Shown here piece after piece: positions 25,368-34,287 of a stretch of 38,285 bases of DNA. The stretch is from Clostridia bacterium. Lineage in GTDB: Bacteria > Bacillota > Clostridia > Oscillospirales > Acutalibacteraceae. Under the pieces are notes generated by a model that worked only from the letters and a program-made list of their open reading frames with translations, did no database searches and was not told where the DNA came from. The translations under genes and the position numbers were made by a program. The stretch's first letter is position 1; each line of letters opens with the position of its first letter. The stretch spans positions 1 to 38,285 of the forward strand of contig JAGBCU010000034.1 of assembly GCA_017937865.1 (NCBI GenBank). The letters are read 5' to 3'.

Positions 25368-26894
25368 TTATTTTATAACTATATAGGTTGTAGGTAAAAC
25401 CCCGTTGCCATTATAGGGGAACAAAATGTTATTTTCTACAAGAGTACCAACAGGCATTGAAATTGCATCCTCAAAAATTCTGAAATATGCCATCTGATAA
25501 GCCAGTGATTTTAAGTGGACAGGTATATAGTTTTTAATTATCTTTGCTGCCTCGTTCATTATTGCATTAGCATTTTGTTCAACCAATTCAACAGTAGAGT
25601 TGAACCGACTCATAAATTGCTCAAATTCTTCTTTTGTGAACATAGGAACATTAACTTTAAGTTTACCGTTATCATTAAGAACATAGCCTTTTTTTACAAG
25701 CTCAGCAACAGCAACATTCTCAAATTCATTATCGAAGTCGGTTTTACCTTTCGCAATATCAATAAAAACATTTGTAAAACTTTTTGAGGAATAAAAACTG
25801 TGATGTACCATATCGCCGTTAATGGTAAAATCAAAGAATTGTACTCTGTCACCATTTTCATTTTCTGTGTTCGATACACCAAACTCAAAGCCTTTGTTTC
25901 TCATTGAATCTATTGCTTTTTCAACTGCCCAGATAATACAATTTTCACCAAACTTGTTTTCGGGAAGTTCTATTTTTACTTTTGATTGTAAATTCTCAAA
26001 AATTGCTTTGTAAAGAATACAACAAACTGTCAACCAGGCTTCCGAGTTTGAAAGCTTTTCGTTTGTTATAATTTCAGAAAGTGCATCCGAAATATTGTTT
26101 CTGAATTCCTTTGTTTTATTTGCAACTTCTACAGCACAGTCTGAAGTAAAAATCACTATGTTAGTGTAATACTTTCTGCCGTCAAGACCGAGTGCATCAC
26201 ACTCCACCAATTGCTTTAGGATATCTTCAATATACGGCAAGGCAATACCTAACTCTATGCTGATTTCCTCTGCCGTGAGTTTATCGTTATAGCACGCAAA
26301 AAGAATGTTCTGGCTGATTTTGTTTTCATAAATATAATTATATGTATTCTTTCCGTTACCCCAATATAGAATGGATAACTCTTTGGGATTATAGCTTTGC
26401 TCCCCGTATGTTCTTTCCATTGTTATACCTTCTTTCAGAATTTGTCTCGATTTGAAAAGTAGGTATTTAACCATACTTTCACTGATTGAGAGGTGTTTGG
26501 ATATCTCCGAACAAGATTTATTTTCAATATAATATAAAATAACCGCCTTACGATATTTCTCGGAAAGTAGTGCTAATTCTCGTCTCAAAAGATGCACGTC
26601 TTCTCTTTTATTATCCAAGAATTCTGCAACATTAAATAAATTATCTGTGATTTCACACTCTTTATTTTTAGCTTTTTTCTTGCACCACTGCTTATATACA
26701 TTACCTGCAACTGCCCACATAAAGCCGTAAAAAGCATCTGCATTACGAATATTATCAGCAGATTTATAAATCTCCACTATAATATCTTGTGCTAAATCCT
26801 CGGCTTCAAAATGGTTAGAGGTTCTAGCCATACAATATGATAGTATTGATTTTGCCATATCGGTCATTTTAATATCAAGTTCGTGCTTATCCAT
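25368..26894 (-). CDS. Sigma-70 family (ECF-like) factor with a long C-terminal extension
   Basis: 508 residues. Residues 1-80 match sigma region 2 (HFEAEDLAQDIIVEIYKS, then FYGFMWAVAGNVYKQW) and about 100-155 match region 4 (LSEKYRKAVILYYIENKSCSEISKHLSISESMVKYLL). ECF factors normally end near residue 160-190. Here about 350 more residues follow, beginning with a likely winged-helix segment (LTAEEISIELGIALPYIEDILKQL, about 208-231) and an unrecognised C-terminal domain, perhaps a built-in sensor or anti-sigma function. No anti-sigma gene is adjacent. Start: ATG at 26894 preceded by GGAGGTG. Confidence 0.75.
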   Translation of the reverse strand: MDKHELDIKMTDMAKSILSYCMARTSNHFEAEDLAQDIIVEIYKSADNIRNADAFYGFMWAVAGNVYKQWCKKKAKNKECEITDNLFNVAEFLDNKREDVHLLRRELALLSEKYRKAVILYYIENKSCSEISKHLSISESMVKYLLFKSRQILKEGITMERTYGEQSYNPKELSILYWGNGKNTYNYIYENKISQNILFACYNDKLTAEEISIELGIALPYIEDILKQLVECDALGLDGRKYYTNIVIFTSDCAVEVANKTKEFRNNISDALSEIITNEKLSNSEAWLTVCCILYKAIFENLQSKVKIELPENKFGENCIIWAVEKAIDSMRNKGFEFGVSNTENENGDRVQFFDFTINGDMVHHSFYSSKSFTNVFIDIAKGKTDFDNEFENVAVAELVKKGYVLNDNGKLKVNVPMFTKEEFEQFMSRFNSTVELVEQNANAIMNEAAKIIKNYIPVHLKSLAYQMAYFRIFEDAISMPVGTLVENNILFPYNGNGVLPTTYIVIK

Positions 26895-26918
26895 TATCAC
26901 ACCTCCTTTTCTTTGATG

Positions 26919-26943
26919 TCATCGATGATTCACTTATATAGTG
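26919..26943. promoter_or_regulatory. Palindromes upstream of the sigma-factor gene
   Basis: A perfect 10-bp palindrome TCATCGATGA (26919-26928) and CACT-TATAT-AGTG (26931-26943) lie 25-50 bp before the start. The second overlaps a possible -10 (TATATA on the minus strand). I could not pair it with a good -35. Confidence 0.35.
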
Positions 26944-26986
26944 GAAAGAAATACTGTTTGGTTAAAGTTTAGCTAAAAATAATTTT

Positions 26987-27015
26987 ATGCCGCCTACTTT
27001 TTTTGCAGACGGCAT
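26987..27015 (-). terminator. Weak terminator-like hairpin
   Basis: A 9-bp stem (26987-26995 with 27007-27015), with one pair a G-U wobble in minus-strand RNA. The downstream minus-strand tail is AAAATTATTTTT. It may be a second stop for the tRNA transcript. The rest of 26944-27093 shows no gene I can support. Confidence 0.35.
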
Positions 27016-27093
27016 ATATGCATTTCTTCTTCAGTTTATGTGGTAGTCACAGTGTTTGAACATTACACACAATACTCCATAAAAATCAAAAAC

Positions 27094-27125
27094 CCGAACG
27101 TGTCACCATTGATGACAAGGTTCGG
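27094..27125 (-). terminator. Terminator of the tRNA-Thr/tRNA-Tyr transcript
   Basis: Outer stem CCGAAC (27094-27099) with GTTCGG (27120-27125) and inner stem TGTCA/TGACA (27101-27105 with 27113-27117). The minus strand then reads GGTTTTTGATTTTT. Confidence 0.8.
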
Positions 27126-27137
27126 ATAATTTGACTT

Positions 27138-27222
27138 TGGTGGGAGCGGGTGGATTCGAACCACCGAAGGCGGTGCCAACAGATTTACAGTCTGCCCCCT
27201 TTGGCCACTCGGGAACACTCCC
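27138..27222 (-). tRNA. tRNA-Tyr (anticodon GTA)
   Basis: 85 nt including an encoded CCA end. Acceptor GGGAGTG pairs with CGCTCCC, the anticodon loop is CTGTAAA with anticodon GTA, a long variable arm is present as expected for bacterial tRNA-Tyr, and the T-loop is TTCGAAT. Confidence 0.95.
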
Positions 27223-27241
27223 ATGTTCACTATTAAAAAAA

Positions 27242-27317
27242 TGGAGCTGGTGGACGGACTCGAACCCCCGACCTGCTGATTACAAATCAGCTGCTCTACC
27301 AACTGAGCTACACCAGC
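27242..27317 (-). tRNA. tRNA-Thr (anticodon TGT)
   Basis: 76 nt including an encoded CCA end. Acceptor GCTGGTG pairs with CACCAGC, the anticodon loop is TTTGTAA with anticodon TGT, and the D-arm and T-loop (TTCGAGT) are standard. It is transcribed before tRNA-Tyr with a 19-bp spacer. Confidence 0.95.
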
Positions 27318-27333
27318 AACTTAATGCTTGACT

Positions 27334-27362
27334 ACTATACCACAAAAGATTTTGTATGTCAA
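27334..27362 (-). promoter_or_regulatory. Promoter of the tRNA pair
   Basis: On the minus strand, -35 TTGACA (27357-27362), 17-bp spacer, -10 TATAGT (27334-27339) with an extended TGG. Confidence 0.8.
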
Positions 27363-27496
27363 GAGAAAAATTTATATTTTTTATCTTTTTTTGAAATCTT
27401 TTTTTTTGGTAATTTACAAGTGGAAGATTTCGGCGTAAATTCCATATTAAATCCTGCTATTTTATGCAGTTGAACGGTAGTTATATGGCATTTTCA

Positions 27497-27525
27497 TTGA
27501 ATTTAAGCGAGTGTTGTGGTATACT
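27497..27525 (+). promoter_or_regulatory. Promoter of the dipeptidase gene
   Basis: -35 TTGAAT (27497-27502), 17-bp spacer, -10 TATACT (27520-27525) with an extended TGG. It lies inside the upstream open frame of the dipeptidase gene, which argues for the start at 27560. Confidence 0.75.
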
Positions 27526-27559
27526 TTCTGTGTTAAATATTAAAAGCAGAGGTAATAAA

Positions 27560-28996
27560 ATGGATTGTATTAATGCTTTGAAGCCTGAAAGAGTATTTCA
27601 TTATTTTAAAGAAATGAGCCGCATTCCCAGAGGCTCCGGGGATATGGTTAAAATAGCAGATTTTTGCGTAGCTTTCGCAAAAGAAAGAGGTCTTTCTTAT
27701 GTGAGGGATAATGCTGATAACGTTGTGATATATAAGCCCGCATCAGACGGCTATGAAAATTCCGATACCATTATCCTTCAAGGGCATCTTGATATGGTTT
27801 GTCAGAAAACCGAAGAGTCAAATAAAGATTTTCTGAAAGACGGAATTGACTTAATTGTTGACGACGGTTTTCTTAAAGCTGACGGTACAACCTTGGGCGG
27901 TGATAACGGTATCGCAGTTGCAATGGTTATGGCTATTCTTGAGGATAATTCGCTTTCACATCCTGCTATTGAGGCGGTTTTCACAACCGATGAGGAAATC
28001 GGTATGATTGGTGCGTTACAGCTTGATATGGGTCTTCTAAAAGGCAAAAAAATGATAAATCTTGATTCTGAAGAGGATGATACGGCAACCGTTTCCTGTG
28101 CAGGCGGTAGTGATTTTAACGTTTCAATTCCCGTTAAAAAAGTTAAAATGACCGGCAAAAAGGTTACCGTTACTTTAAAAGGTCTTTTAGGCGGTCATTC
28201 CGGCGTTGAGATTCACAAGGGCAGAGCAAATGCAGATATTCTTGCGGGTAGATTTTTAAACGCTATTAAAGGTCTTGATTTCGGAATAATTTCAATAAAC
28301 GGTGGAGATAAAAGCAATGCAATACCTAATTCCTGCTGTATTGAACTTTGCGTTAAAGAGCCGGAAAATTTTGAAAAGCCTGCTTATGAAGTGTTAAGAG
28401 AAATTGAAAAAGAAATTTCTGACAGAGAAAAATTAATAGGCAAAATTATTTTTGAAAATGATGGTGAATACGACGTTTTTGATAATGAAACAGCGAAAAA
28501 TCTTATTTTTTCTCTCGTTTGTATACCTGACGGAGTTATGGCTATGAGTGCCGATATTCCCGAGCTCGTTGAAACCTCGCTTAATTTAGGAATATTAAAA
28601 ACAGAGGAAGATAAAATTATTCTTCACTCTGCATTAAGAAGTAATAAAATGTCGTCGCTTTATTACCTTGAGGAAAGATTAAAGGTCTTTTTCAGTGCTT
28701 TTGATTGCGAAATTAAAACCTACGGTCATTATCCTGCCTGGGAATACAACAGCAATTCCTGTTTACAGGATTTGTACACTGAAACCTATAAGGAAATATT
28801 TAAAAAAGAGCCTAAGGTGGCAGCTATTCACGCTGGCCTTGAGTGTGGAGTTTTCGCAGGTGCAATTAAGGATTTTGACTGTATTGCTATCGGTCCTAAT
28901 ATTTTTGACGTTCATACGGTAAACGAAAAACTCGATATTAAATCAACGGAAAACGTTTATAATTTATTAGTCGAAATGCTTAGGAAAATGCTTTAA
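27560..28996 (+). CDS. pepD: Aminoacyl-histidine dipeptidase / Xaa-His dipeptidase
   Basis: 478 residues, the usual length of PepD (M20 metallopeptidase family). Metal ligands are readable: QGHLDMV (His76, Asp78), GGDNGI (bridging Asp115) and TTDEEIG (catalytic Glu145, Glu146). LLGGHSGVEIHKGRANA marks the dimerisation/lid region. It hydrolyses dipeptides such as beta-Ala-His or Xaa-His in the cytoplasm. The next gene is an OPT peptide transporter, which fits uptake followed by cleavage. Start: ATG at 27560 after AGAGG; 32 further codons upstream are open but contain the promoter. Confidence 0.9.
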   Translation: MDCINALKPERVFHYFKEMSRIPRGSGDMVKIADFCVAFAKERGLSYVRDNADNVVIYKPASDGYENSDTIILQGHLDMVCQKTEESNKDFLKDGIDLIVDDGFLKADGTTLGGDNGIAVAMVMAILEDNSLSHPAIEAVFTTDEEIGMIGALQLDMGLLKGKKMINLDSEEDDTATVSCAGGSDFNVSIPVKKVKMTGKKVTVTLKGLLGGHSGVEIHKGRANADILAGRFLNAIKGLDFGIISINGGDKSNAIPNSCCIELCVKEPENFEKPAYEVLREIEKEISDREKLIGKIIFENDGEYDVFDNETAKNLIFSLVCIPDGVMAMSADIPELVETSLNLGILKTEEDKIILHSALRSNKMSSLYYLEERLKVFFSAFDCEIKTYGHYPAWEYNSNSCLQDLYTETYKEIFKKEPKVAAIHAGLECGVFAGAIKDFDCIAIGPNIFDVHTVNEKLDIKSTENVYNLLVEMLRKML

Positions 28997-29008
28997 TATA
29001 CAATTGTA

Positions 29009-29037
29009 TTGTATTTATTGCGATATTATGTTATAAT
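29009..29037 (+). promoter_or_regulatory. Promoter of the OPT transporter gene
   Basis: -35 TTGTAT (29009-29014), 17-bp spacer, -10 TATAAT (29032-29037) with an extended TGT. The leader is about 45 nt. Confidence 0.75.
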
Positions 29038-29088
29038 GACTTGATTAAATTTATCGTTAGTGACATGCACTGACGGATTGGAGAAAAC

Positions 29089-31002
29089 ATGGAAAACAAA
29101 AATGAATTCAAACCCTATATTGCCGCTGAAAAGGTGACTCCCGAAATGACGGTAACTTCTATTATTATGGGTGTTATTCTTGCGGTAGTTTTCGGTGCGG
29201 CTAACGCATACCTCGGTCTTAGAGTTGGTATGACCGTTTCTGCATCAATCCCTGCAGCAGTTATTGCTATGGGTGTTATTCGTATAATAATGCGAAAAAA
29301 TTCAATTCTTGAAAGTAACATTGTTCAGACAATCGGCTCTGCAGGTGAATCTCTTGCAGCGGGTGCTATATTTACTCTTCCTGCACTCTTCCTTTGGGCA
29401 GCAGAGGGTAAAATGGACAAGCCCGATATGCTTGAAATCACTCTTATTGCTCTTATCGGTGGCCTTTTAGGTGTTTTCTTTATGGTGCCTTTGAGAAATG
29501 CACTTATCGTAAAAGAGCACGGTGTACTTCCTTATCCGGAGGGAACTGCTTGTGCAGAGGTTCTTCTTGCAGGTGAAAAGGGCGGTGCTAACGCATCAAC
29601 TGTTTTTGCGGGTATGGGCTTTGCTGCATTATTTAAATTTATAATCGACGGTCTTAAGCTCGTTTCAGGTGAGGTTTCTGCAAGTGTAAAAGGCTTTGCA
29701 GGTGAAATCGGTACTCAGATTTATCCCGCTGTTATGAGCGTTGGCTTCATTTGCGGTGCAAGAATTTCATCATTTATGTTTGCAGGCGGTATGTTAAGCT
29801 GGCTTGTGCTTATTCCTCTTATAGTTCTTTTCGGTGCGGATATCACTCTTTACCCCGGTACAGCACCTATCAGCGAAATTTTCGCCTCAGGCGGTGCAAG
29901 CGCTATCTGGAGCACTTATATCAGATATATCGGTGCGGGTGCTCTTGCGGCAGGTGGTATTATAAGCCTTATTAAAAACCTTCCTCTTATCGTTAAAACC
30001 TTTAGCGGTGCTATGAAGAGTATGAAGGGAACAGGTGCAGCATCTCAGGCAAGAACAGAACAGGATATTAACCTCAAAATCGTTATTATTGCAATTGTTG
30101 TTCTTACTTTACTTATCTGGCTTATCCCTGCAATTCCCGTATCTCTTTTAGGTGCGGCAATTATCGTTGTATTCGGCTTCTTCTTTGCAACCGTTTCTTC
30201 AAGAATGGTTGGTCTTGTAGGTAGTAGTAACAATCCTGTTTCAGGTATGGCAATTGCTACGCTTCTTATTGCAACCCTTATTCTCAAGGTTACAGGTATG
30301 GATGGCATTGAGGGTATGTGCAGTGCTATTGCAATAGGCTCTATTATCTGTATCATATCTGCAATCGCCGGTGATGCTTCTCAGGACCTTAAAACAGGTT
30401 ATATTTTAGGTGCAACACCTAAAAAACAGCAGATAGGTGAGATAATAGGTTCAGTTGCGGCGGCTCTTGCTATCGGCGGAACTCTTTACCTTCTTGACAG
30501 TGCATGGGGCTTCGGTTCAGATCAGCTCGGTGCACCTCAGGCAACTCTTATGAAGCTTATTATTGAGGGCGTTATGGGTGGTGACCTTCCCTGGGGTCTT
30601 GTGTTTATCGGTGTATTTATTGCTATTGTTGTTGAAATTATCGGTATTCCCGTTCTTCCCTTTGCTATCGGTGTATATCTTCCCGTTCAGCTTAATGCTT
30701 GTATAATGGTTGGCGGTGTTATTCGTCTTCTTATGGAAAAGATGAATAAGAAGGAAGAAGAAAAGCAGGAAATTATCAACGACGGTGTTCTTTTCTCATC
30801 AGGTATGATTGCCGGTGAAGGTCTTGTAGGTATTCTTCTTGCATTGCTTGCAGTATTCGGCGTTGATTCTGCAATTGACCTTTCAGCAAAATTCGGTATT
30901 TCAAAAACAGTTGCCGATATCGGTGGCATAGTTCTTTTTGCAATCATAATTCTTACTTTGCTTAAGTTCACCGTTTTCAAAAAGAGAAACAAAAAAGCAT
31001 GA
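29089..31002 (+). CDS. OPT-family oligopeptide transporter
   Basis: 637 residues with about 15 hydrophobic segments spread along the whole length. The start EFKPYIAAEKVTPEMTVTSI, then AANAYLGLRVGMTVSASIPAAV and HGVLPYPEGTACAEVL, is typical of bacterial OPT transporters (the group that includes peptide and metal-chelate importers). It should import small peptides using the ion gradient. It follows the dipeptidase gene with a separate promoter, and its stop codon overlaps the next start by 4 bp (ATGA). GGAG precedes the ATG. Confidence 0.9.
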   Translation: MENKNEFKPYIAAEKVTPEMTVTSIIMGVILAVVFGAANAYLGLRVGMTVSASIPAAVIAMGVIRIIMRKNSILESNIVQTIGSAGESLAAGAIFTLPALFLWAAEGKMDKPDMLEITLIALIGGLLGVFFMVPLRNALIVKEHGVLPYPEGTACAEVLLAGEKGGANASTVFAGMGFAALFKFIIDGLKLVSGEVSASVKGFAGEIGTQIYPAVMSVGFICGARISSFMFAGGMLSWLVLIPLIVLFGADITLYPGTAPISEIFASGGASAIWSTYIRYIGAGALAAGGIISLIKNLPLIVKTFSGAMKSMKGTGAASQARTEQDINLKIVIIAIVVLTLLIWLIPAIPVSLLGAAIIVVFGFFFATVSSRMVGLVGSSNNPVSGMAIATLLIATLILKVTGMDGIEGMCSAIAIGSIICIISAIAGDASQDLKTGYILGATPKKQQIGEIIGSVAAALAIGGTLYLLDSAWGFGSDQLGAPQATLMKLIIEGVMGGDLPWGLVFIGVFIAIVVEIIGIPVLPFAIGVYLPVQLNACIMVGGVIRLLMEKMNKKEEEKQEIINDGVLFSSGMIAGEGLVGILLALLAVFGVDSAIDLSAKFGISKTVADIGGIVLFAIIILTLLKFTVFKKRNKKA

Positions 31003-31346
31003 AAAAGAACAATAAAGTAAAAGAAAATTATCTTGAAAAAATCCCTTTAAAGAACCTCGAAATTAATTGGACGACTGATGATAACGGTATAGTAACTCTT
31101 GAGGTTGAAAATAAAGGGATAGCAAACAAAATAGCTCAAAAGCTTTTGAAAAAACCGAAAATCAGCTTTATTCATCTTGACGAAAACGGAAGCTTCGTCT
31201 GGCCTCTTATAGATGGTGAAAGGGATATAATTGAAATCGGTAAGCTTGTTGAAGCTCATTTTGGCGAAAAAGCAAACCCGCTTTATGAAAGATTGGTAAA
31301 GTTTTTTCAGATTCTTGAAAATTACAGCTTTATTCAATGGAAATAA
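30999..31346 (+). CDS. PqqD-like protein
   Basis: 115 residues. The C-terminal half, HLDENGSFVWPLIDGERDIIEIGKLV, has the PqqD pattern (LDExGxxVWxLIDGxRxxxEI) known from the peptide-binding RRE fold of RiPP pathways. The N-terminal 40 residues are variable. No precursor peptide or SPASM-type radical SAM gene lies next to it. The 4-bp overlap with the OPT transporter suggests coupled expression and perhaps a peptide-handling role with the transporter (inference). Confidence 0.75.
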   Translation: MKKNNKVKENYLEKIPLKNLEINWTTDDNGIVTLEVENKGIANKIAQKLLKKPKISFIHLDENGSFVWPLIDGERDIIEIGKLVEAHFGEKANPLYERLVKFFQILENYSFIQWK

Positions 31347-31418
31347 GGGTTTCAGAATAATTAAACATCAGCAAGAAATTTAATCGTTTTATATAAAATT
31401 TTGAAAGGTAGTGTCTGT

Positions 31419-32384
31419 ATGCCTAAGGTCAGTATAATTGTACCGGTTTACAACGTTGAAAGATATCTTGATAAATGTGTTGAGTCATTAATAAACCAAA
31501 CGTATAAAGATTTAGAGATTGTCCTTGTTGATGACGGTTCACCTGATAATTGCGGTAAAATGTGCGATGACTGGGCAAAAAAAGATAGCCGTATTGTCGT
31601 TTACCATAAAGAAAACGGTGGCCTTTCAGATGCCCGTAATTATGGCATTGACAGATGCAATGGTGACTATATTGCATTTGTTGATTCTGATGACTATGTA
31701 GCAGATAATTACATAGAGTTTATGTATAACCTGCTTCAGGAAAATGAAAGTTGTAAGGTGTCCGCTTGCGATATATGTGCGGTAAGAAATGGCGTTGAAT
31801 CACCCTACACTGATTTTAAAGGTTCAATTGTTTTTGACAGACGAGAGGCTTTTGAAAGAGTGCTCTATCATGATTTAATAGATGTTGCGGCGTATGCAAA
31901 GCTTTATAAAAGAGAGGTTTTTGCTGATATACGTTATCCTGCGGGTAGAATATATGAGGATACATATATTTTCGGAGATATTTTAAATACAACAAATTTT
32001 ATTGTTTTTGGTGGAGAGGCACTTTATTACTACGTGCAGAGAGATGATTCTATAGTAAGCGGTAGCTTTACTGAAAAAAGGCTTCAATATATTGACTCTG
32101 TTGAGCTTCTTGTTAAAGCGGCGGAAGAGTGTGACCCCGAGTTGAAGGTGGCGTGCACAAGAAGATTATCACATGCTTATCTTAGTGTTTTAAGGTATAT
32201 GGATAAATGCGACAAAGAATTTTATCCGTTGAGAAAAGATTTAAAGAACAAGATTTTAGCAACCTCAAAAGAGGTTCTTAATAATCCTAAAACGCCCAAG
32301 AGAGACAAAATTGCTATTTTAAGCTTGAGGTTTGGACTTAAGCCATTTTTCTGGGCTTGGAATTTATACGGGAAAATAAGATGA
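31419..32384 (+). CDS. GT2 family glycosyltransferase
   Basis: 321 residues. VSIIVPVYNVERYLDKCVESL at the N-terminus, VDDGS (37-41) and FVDSDDY (87-93) are the nucleotide and metal sites of GT2 enzymes of the EpsH/EpsJ capsule type. No membrane helix is evident. It probably adds one sugar to a lipid-linked oligosaccharide at the inner membrane face. Start: ATG at 31419 with AAAGG upstream; an earlier TTG at 31401 is less likely. It opens the polysaccharide locus. No clear promoter or terminator separates it from the PqqD-like gene 72 bp upstream. Confidence 0.85.
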   Translation: MPKVSIIVPVYNVERYLDKCVESLINQTYKDLEIVLVDDGSPDNCGKMCDDWAKKDSRIVVYHKENGGLSDARNYGIDRCNGDYIAFVDSDDYVADNYIEFMYNLLQENESCKVSACDICAVRNGVESPYTDFKGSIVFDRREAFERVLYHDLIDVAAYAKLYKREVFADIRYPAGRIYEDTYIFGDILNTTNFIVFGGEALYYYVQRDDSIVSGSFTEKRLQYIDSVELLVKAAEECDPELKVACTRRLSHAYLSVLRYMDKCDKEFYPLRKDLKNKILATSKEVLNNPKTPKRDKIAILSLRFGLKPFFWAWNLYGKIR

Positions 32385-32405
32385 TTTTTATAAAGGGGTA
32401 TAGAT

Positions 32406-33173
32406 ATGAGTAACATTCCTAAGGTGATACATTATTGTTGGTTTGGTGGCAACCCTCTTCCTGAGGAGTACGTAAAATATATGGAGTCATGGAAAAAATA
32501 TCTTCCTGATTACGAAATTAAATGTTGGGATGAAAGCAATTTTGATTTTAGCTCCTGTGATTATGCGAGAGAGGCTTATGATGCCAAAAAATGGGCTTTT
32601 GTAAGCGATTATGTAAGATTGAAGGTTGTTTATGATAATGGTGGTATTTATTTCGATACCGACGTTGAAGTTGTAAAACCTATTGATGATATTATCGAAA
32701 AAGGTGCTTTCATGGGCCTTGAAATGAAAAAAATGAAGGCAGGCACCAAAGATGATATTACAGTTGAAGTTGCTACAGGTTTGGGCTTTGGTGCTCCTGC
32801 GGGAATGGAGATTTATAAGGAGCTTCTTGAAAAATACGAAAGTATGCATTTCCTTAATGATGACGGTAGCTATAATCAGATAACAACTGTTACTCATATC
32901 ACTGAGATATTTAAAAAATATGGCTTCGATGGTACAGATACACTACAAACTGTAGGTGGTATTACATTATATCCTTCAGAATATTTTGATCCCATTGACT
33001 GTGCTACAGGTGAAGAAAGATACACAGATAAAACTGTTACTATTCACCATTATTCGGCATCATGGATGGATGGCAAGGATTTGTTAAAAATGAAAATTAA
33101 AAAATTACTTGGTCACAGAGTTACAGGTGCGATTATAAGTATAAAAAGGTTGTTGCGTAAATCAGAAAATTGA
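32406..33173 (+). CDS. GT32-type glycosyltransferase (capsular polysaccharide, OCH1-like)
   Basis: 255 residues. IPKVIHYCWFGG (4-15), AFVSDYVRLKVVYDNGGIYFDTDVE (64-88) with the DTD motif at 84-86, and IHHYSASW near the end are the signature of GT32/DXD sugar transferases found in capsule and exopolysaccharide loci. Donor and acceptor cannot be read. It starts 21 bp after the GT2 gene with AAAGGGG as its ribosome binding site. Confidence 0.85.
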   Translation: MSNIPKVIHYCWFGGNPLPEEYVKYMESWKKYLPDYEIKCWDESNFDFSSCDYAREAYDAKKWAFVSDYVRLKVVYDNGGIYFDTDVEVVKPIDDIIEKGAFMGLEMKKMKAGTKDDITVEVATGLGFGAPAGMEIYKELLEKYESMHFLNDDGSYNQITTVTHITEIFKKYGFDGTDTLQTVGGITLYPSEYFDPIDCATGEERYTDKTVTIHHYSASWMDGKDLLKMKIKKLLGHRVTGAIISIKRLLRKSEN

Positions 33174-33194
33174 TTTGACTATGGGGTGAATGTG

Positions 33195-34268
33195 ATGAAT
33201 TGGCTTGTTGTTGAAAAGAATAACGTTGCAGAAGCACATCATACTGCAGGTGTAAAAGCAAGAGACGATGCAGAAAAAATTCTTATTGATGCGGGTTGCA
33301 AAGAATTAGCAATTGAGATTTCTGACGACAGGTATACTGCCGGAAAGCTTGATAAGCTTTTAATTCATTTTATGCTTTTAAAGGAGTGGAATAAAACCTT
33401 TTCGCCTGTTGAAAAAGGGGATGTTGTTTTTATACAGTTTCCTGTAATCAACCATACTTTGGTTTTTGATAAGGCCATAAAAAAGCTTATAAAAAATGAC
33501 GTTAAAGTCGTAGCTTTGATTCACGATTTGGAAATGTTAAGACTTTTATTGATTGATGAAGCTCCGATTACGAGAAAATGGCGTGTTAAAAGAGAAGAAG
33601 TTTCCGTGATGAAGCTTTTCAGTAAAATTATAGTTCATAACGAGTCAATGCTTGAATATATGAATCAAGTGTTTGGCATTCCAAAAGAAAAAATGATAAA
33701 TCTTGAAATCTTTGACTATCTTATAGATAATCCCGAAAATAAGAAGATAGAAAGAACGTCGGATAATTATAAAAGTGTTATTATTGCAGGAAATTTAGAT
33801 AAAATGAAAGCGGCTTATGCGTATGATTTGCCGGCTGAAACTCAGTTTATTCTTTACGGTCCTAACTATACAGGCAAAAAAGACGGTAATATTACTTATA
33901 AAGGCTCTTTTCCGCCTGATGATTTACCCTTTGTACTTGAGGGTGGTTTTGGTCTTGTATGGGATGGCATTTCATCTGAAACATGTGCAGGCGCCTGGGG
34001 TGAATATCTTAAATATAATAACCCTCATAAAACTTCTTTGTATCTTGCAAGTGGTTTGCCACTTGTAATATGGGAAAAAGCAGCTCTTGCAGATTTTGTA
34101 GTTAAAAACGGTTGCGGTATAACGGTTGCTTCTCTTTATGATATTCCTGAGGCAATAAATAAGGTTTCAGAGGAAGAGTATAAGAAAATGCTTGAAAATA
34201 CAAAAGCGGTTTCTGAAAAACTTGTTTCAGGGTATTTCCTCGAAAGGGCGTCACAAATAAAGAAATAA
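33195..34268 (+). CDS. GT-B glycosyltransferase of the Gtf3/galactofuranosyltransferase type
   Basis: 357 residues. VVEKNNVAEAHHTAGVKARDD at the start, FPPDDLPFVLEGGFGLVWDG and YLKYNNPHKTSLYLASGLPLVIW match the pattern of Gtf3-like and beta-1,6-galactofuranosyltransferase-annotated proteins in exopolysaccharide loci. The donor is therefore uncertain between UDP-Glc/Gal and UDP-Galf. Start: ATG at 33195 with GGGGTG at 6 nt; an in-frame GTG at 33186 is too close to that site. Confidence 0.8.
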   Translation: MNWLVVEKNNVAEAHHTAGVKARDDAEKILIDAGCKELAIEISDDRYTAGKLDKLLIHFMLLKEWNKTFSPVEKGDVVFIQFPVINHTLVFDKAIKKLIKNDVKVVALIHDLEMLRLLLIDEAPITRKWRVKREEVSVMKLFSKIIVHNESMLEYMNQVFGIPKEKMINLEIFDYLIDNPENKKIERTSDNYKSVIIAGNLDKMKAAYAYDLPAETQFILYGPNYTGKKDGNITYKGSFPPDDLPFVLEGGFGLVWDGISSETCAGAWGEYLKYNNPHKTSLYLASGLPLVIWEKAALADFVVKNGCGITVASLYDIPEAINKVSEEEYKKMLENTKAVSEKLVSGYFLERASQIKK

Positions 34269-34287
34269 AGAAGGAGGCTGTGTTTTT

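Noticed and set aside
27131..27331. Open frames on both strands across the tRNA genes
   Set aside because: They overlap two well-formed tRNA genes and have no ribosome binding site.
27138..27362. tRNA genes as a phage or island attachment site
   Set aside because: No integrase, no duplicated tRNA 3' end and no mobility genes are seen nearby.
30999..31346. RiPP cluster built from the PqqD-like gene and the radical SAM genes
   Set aside because: They are about 18 kb apart in separate transcription units, the radical SAM proteins show no SPASM-type cysteine pattern, and I found no precursor peptide.
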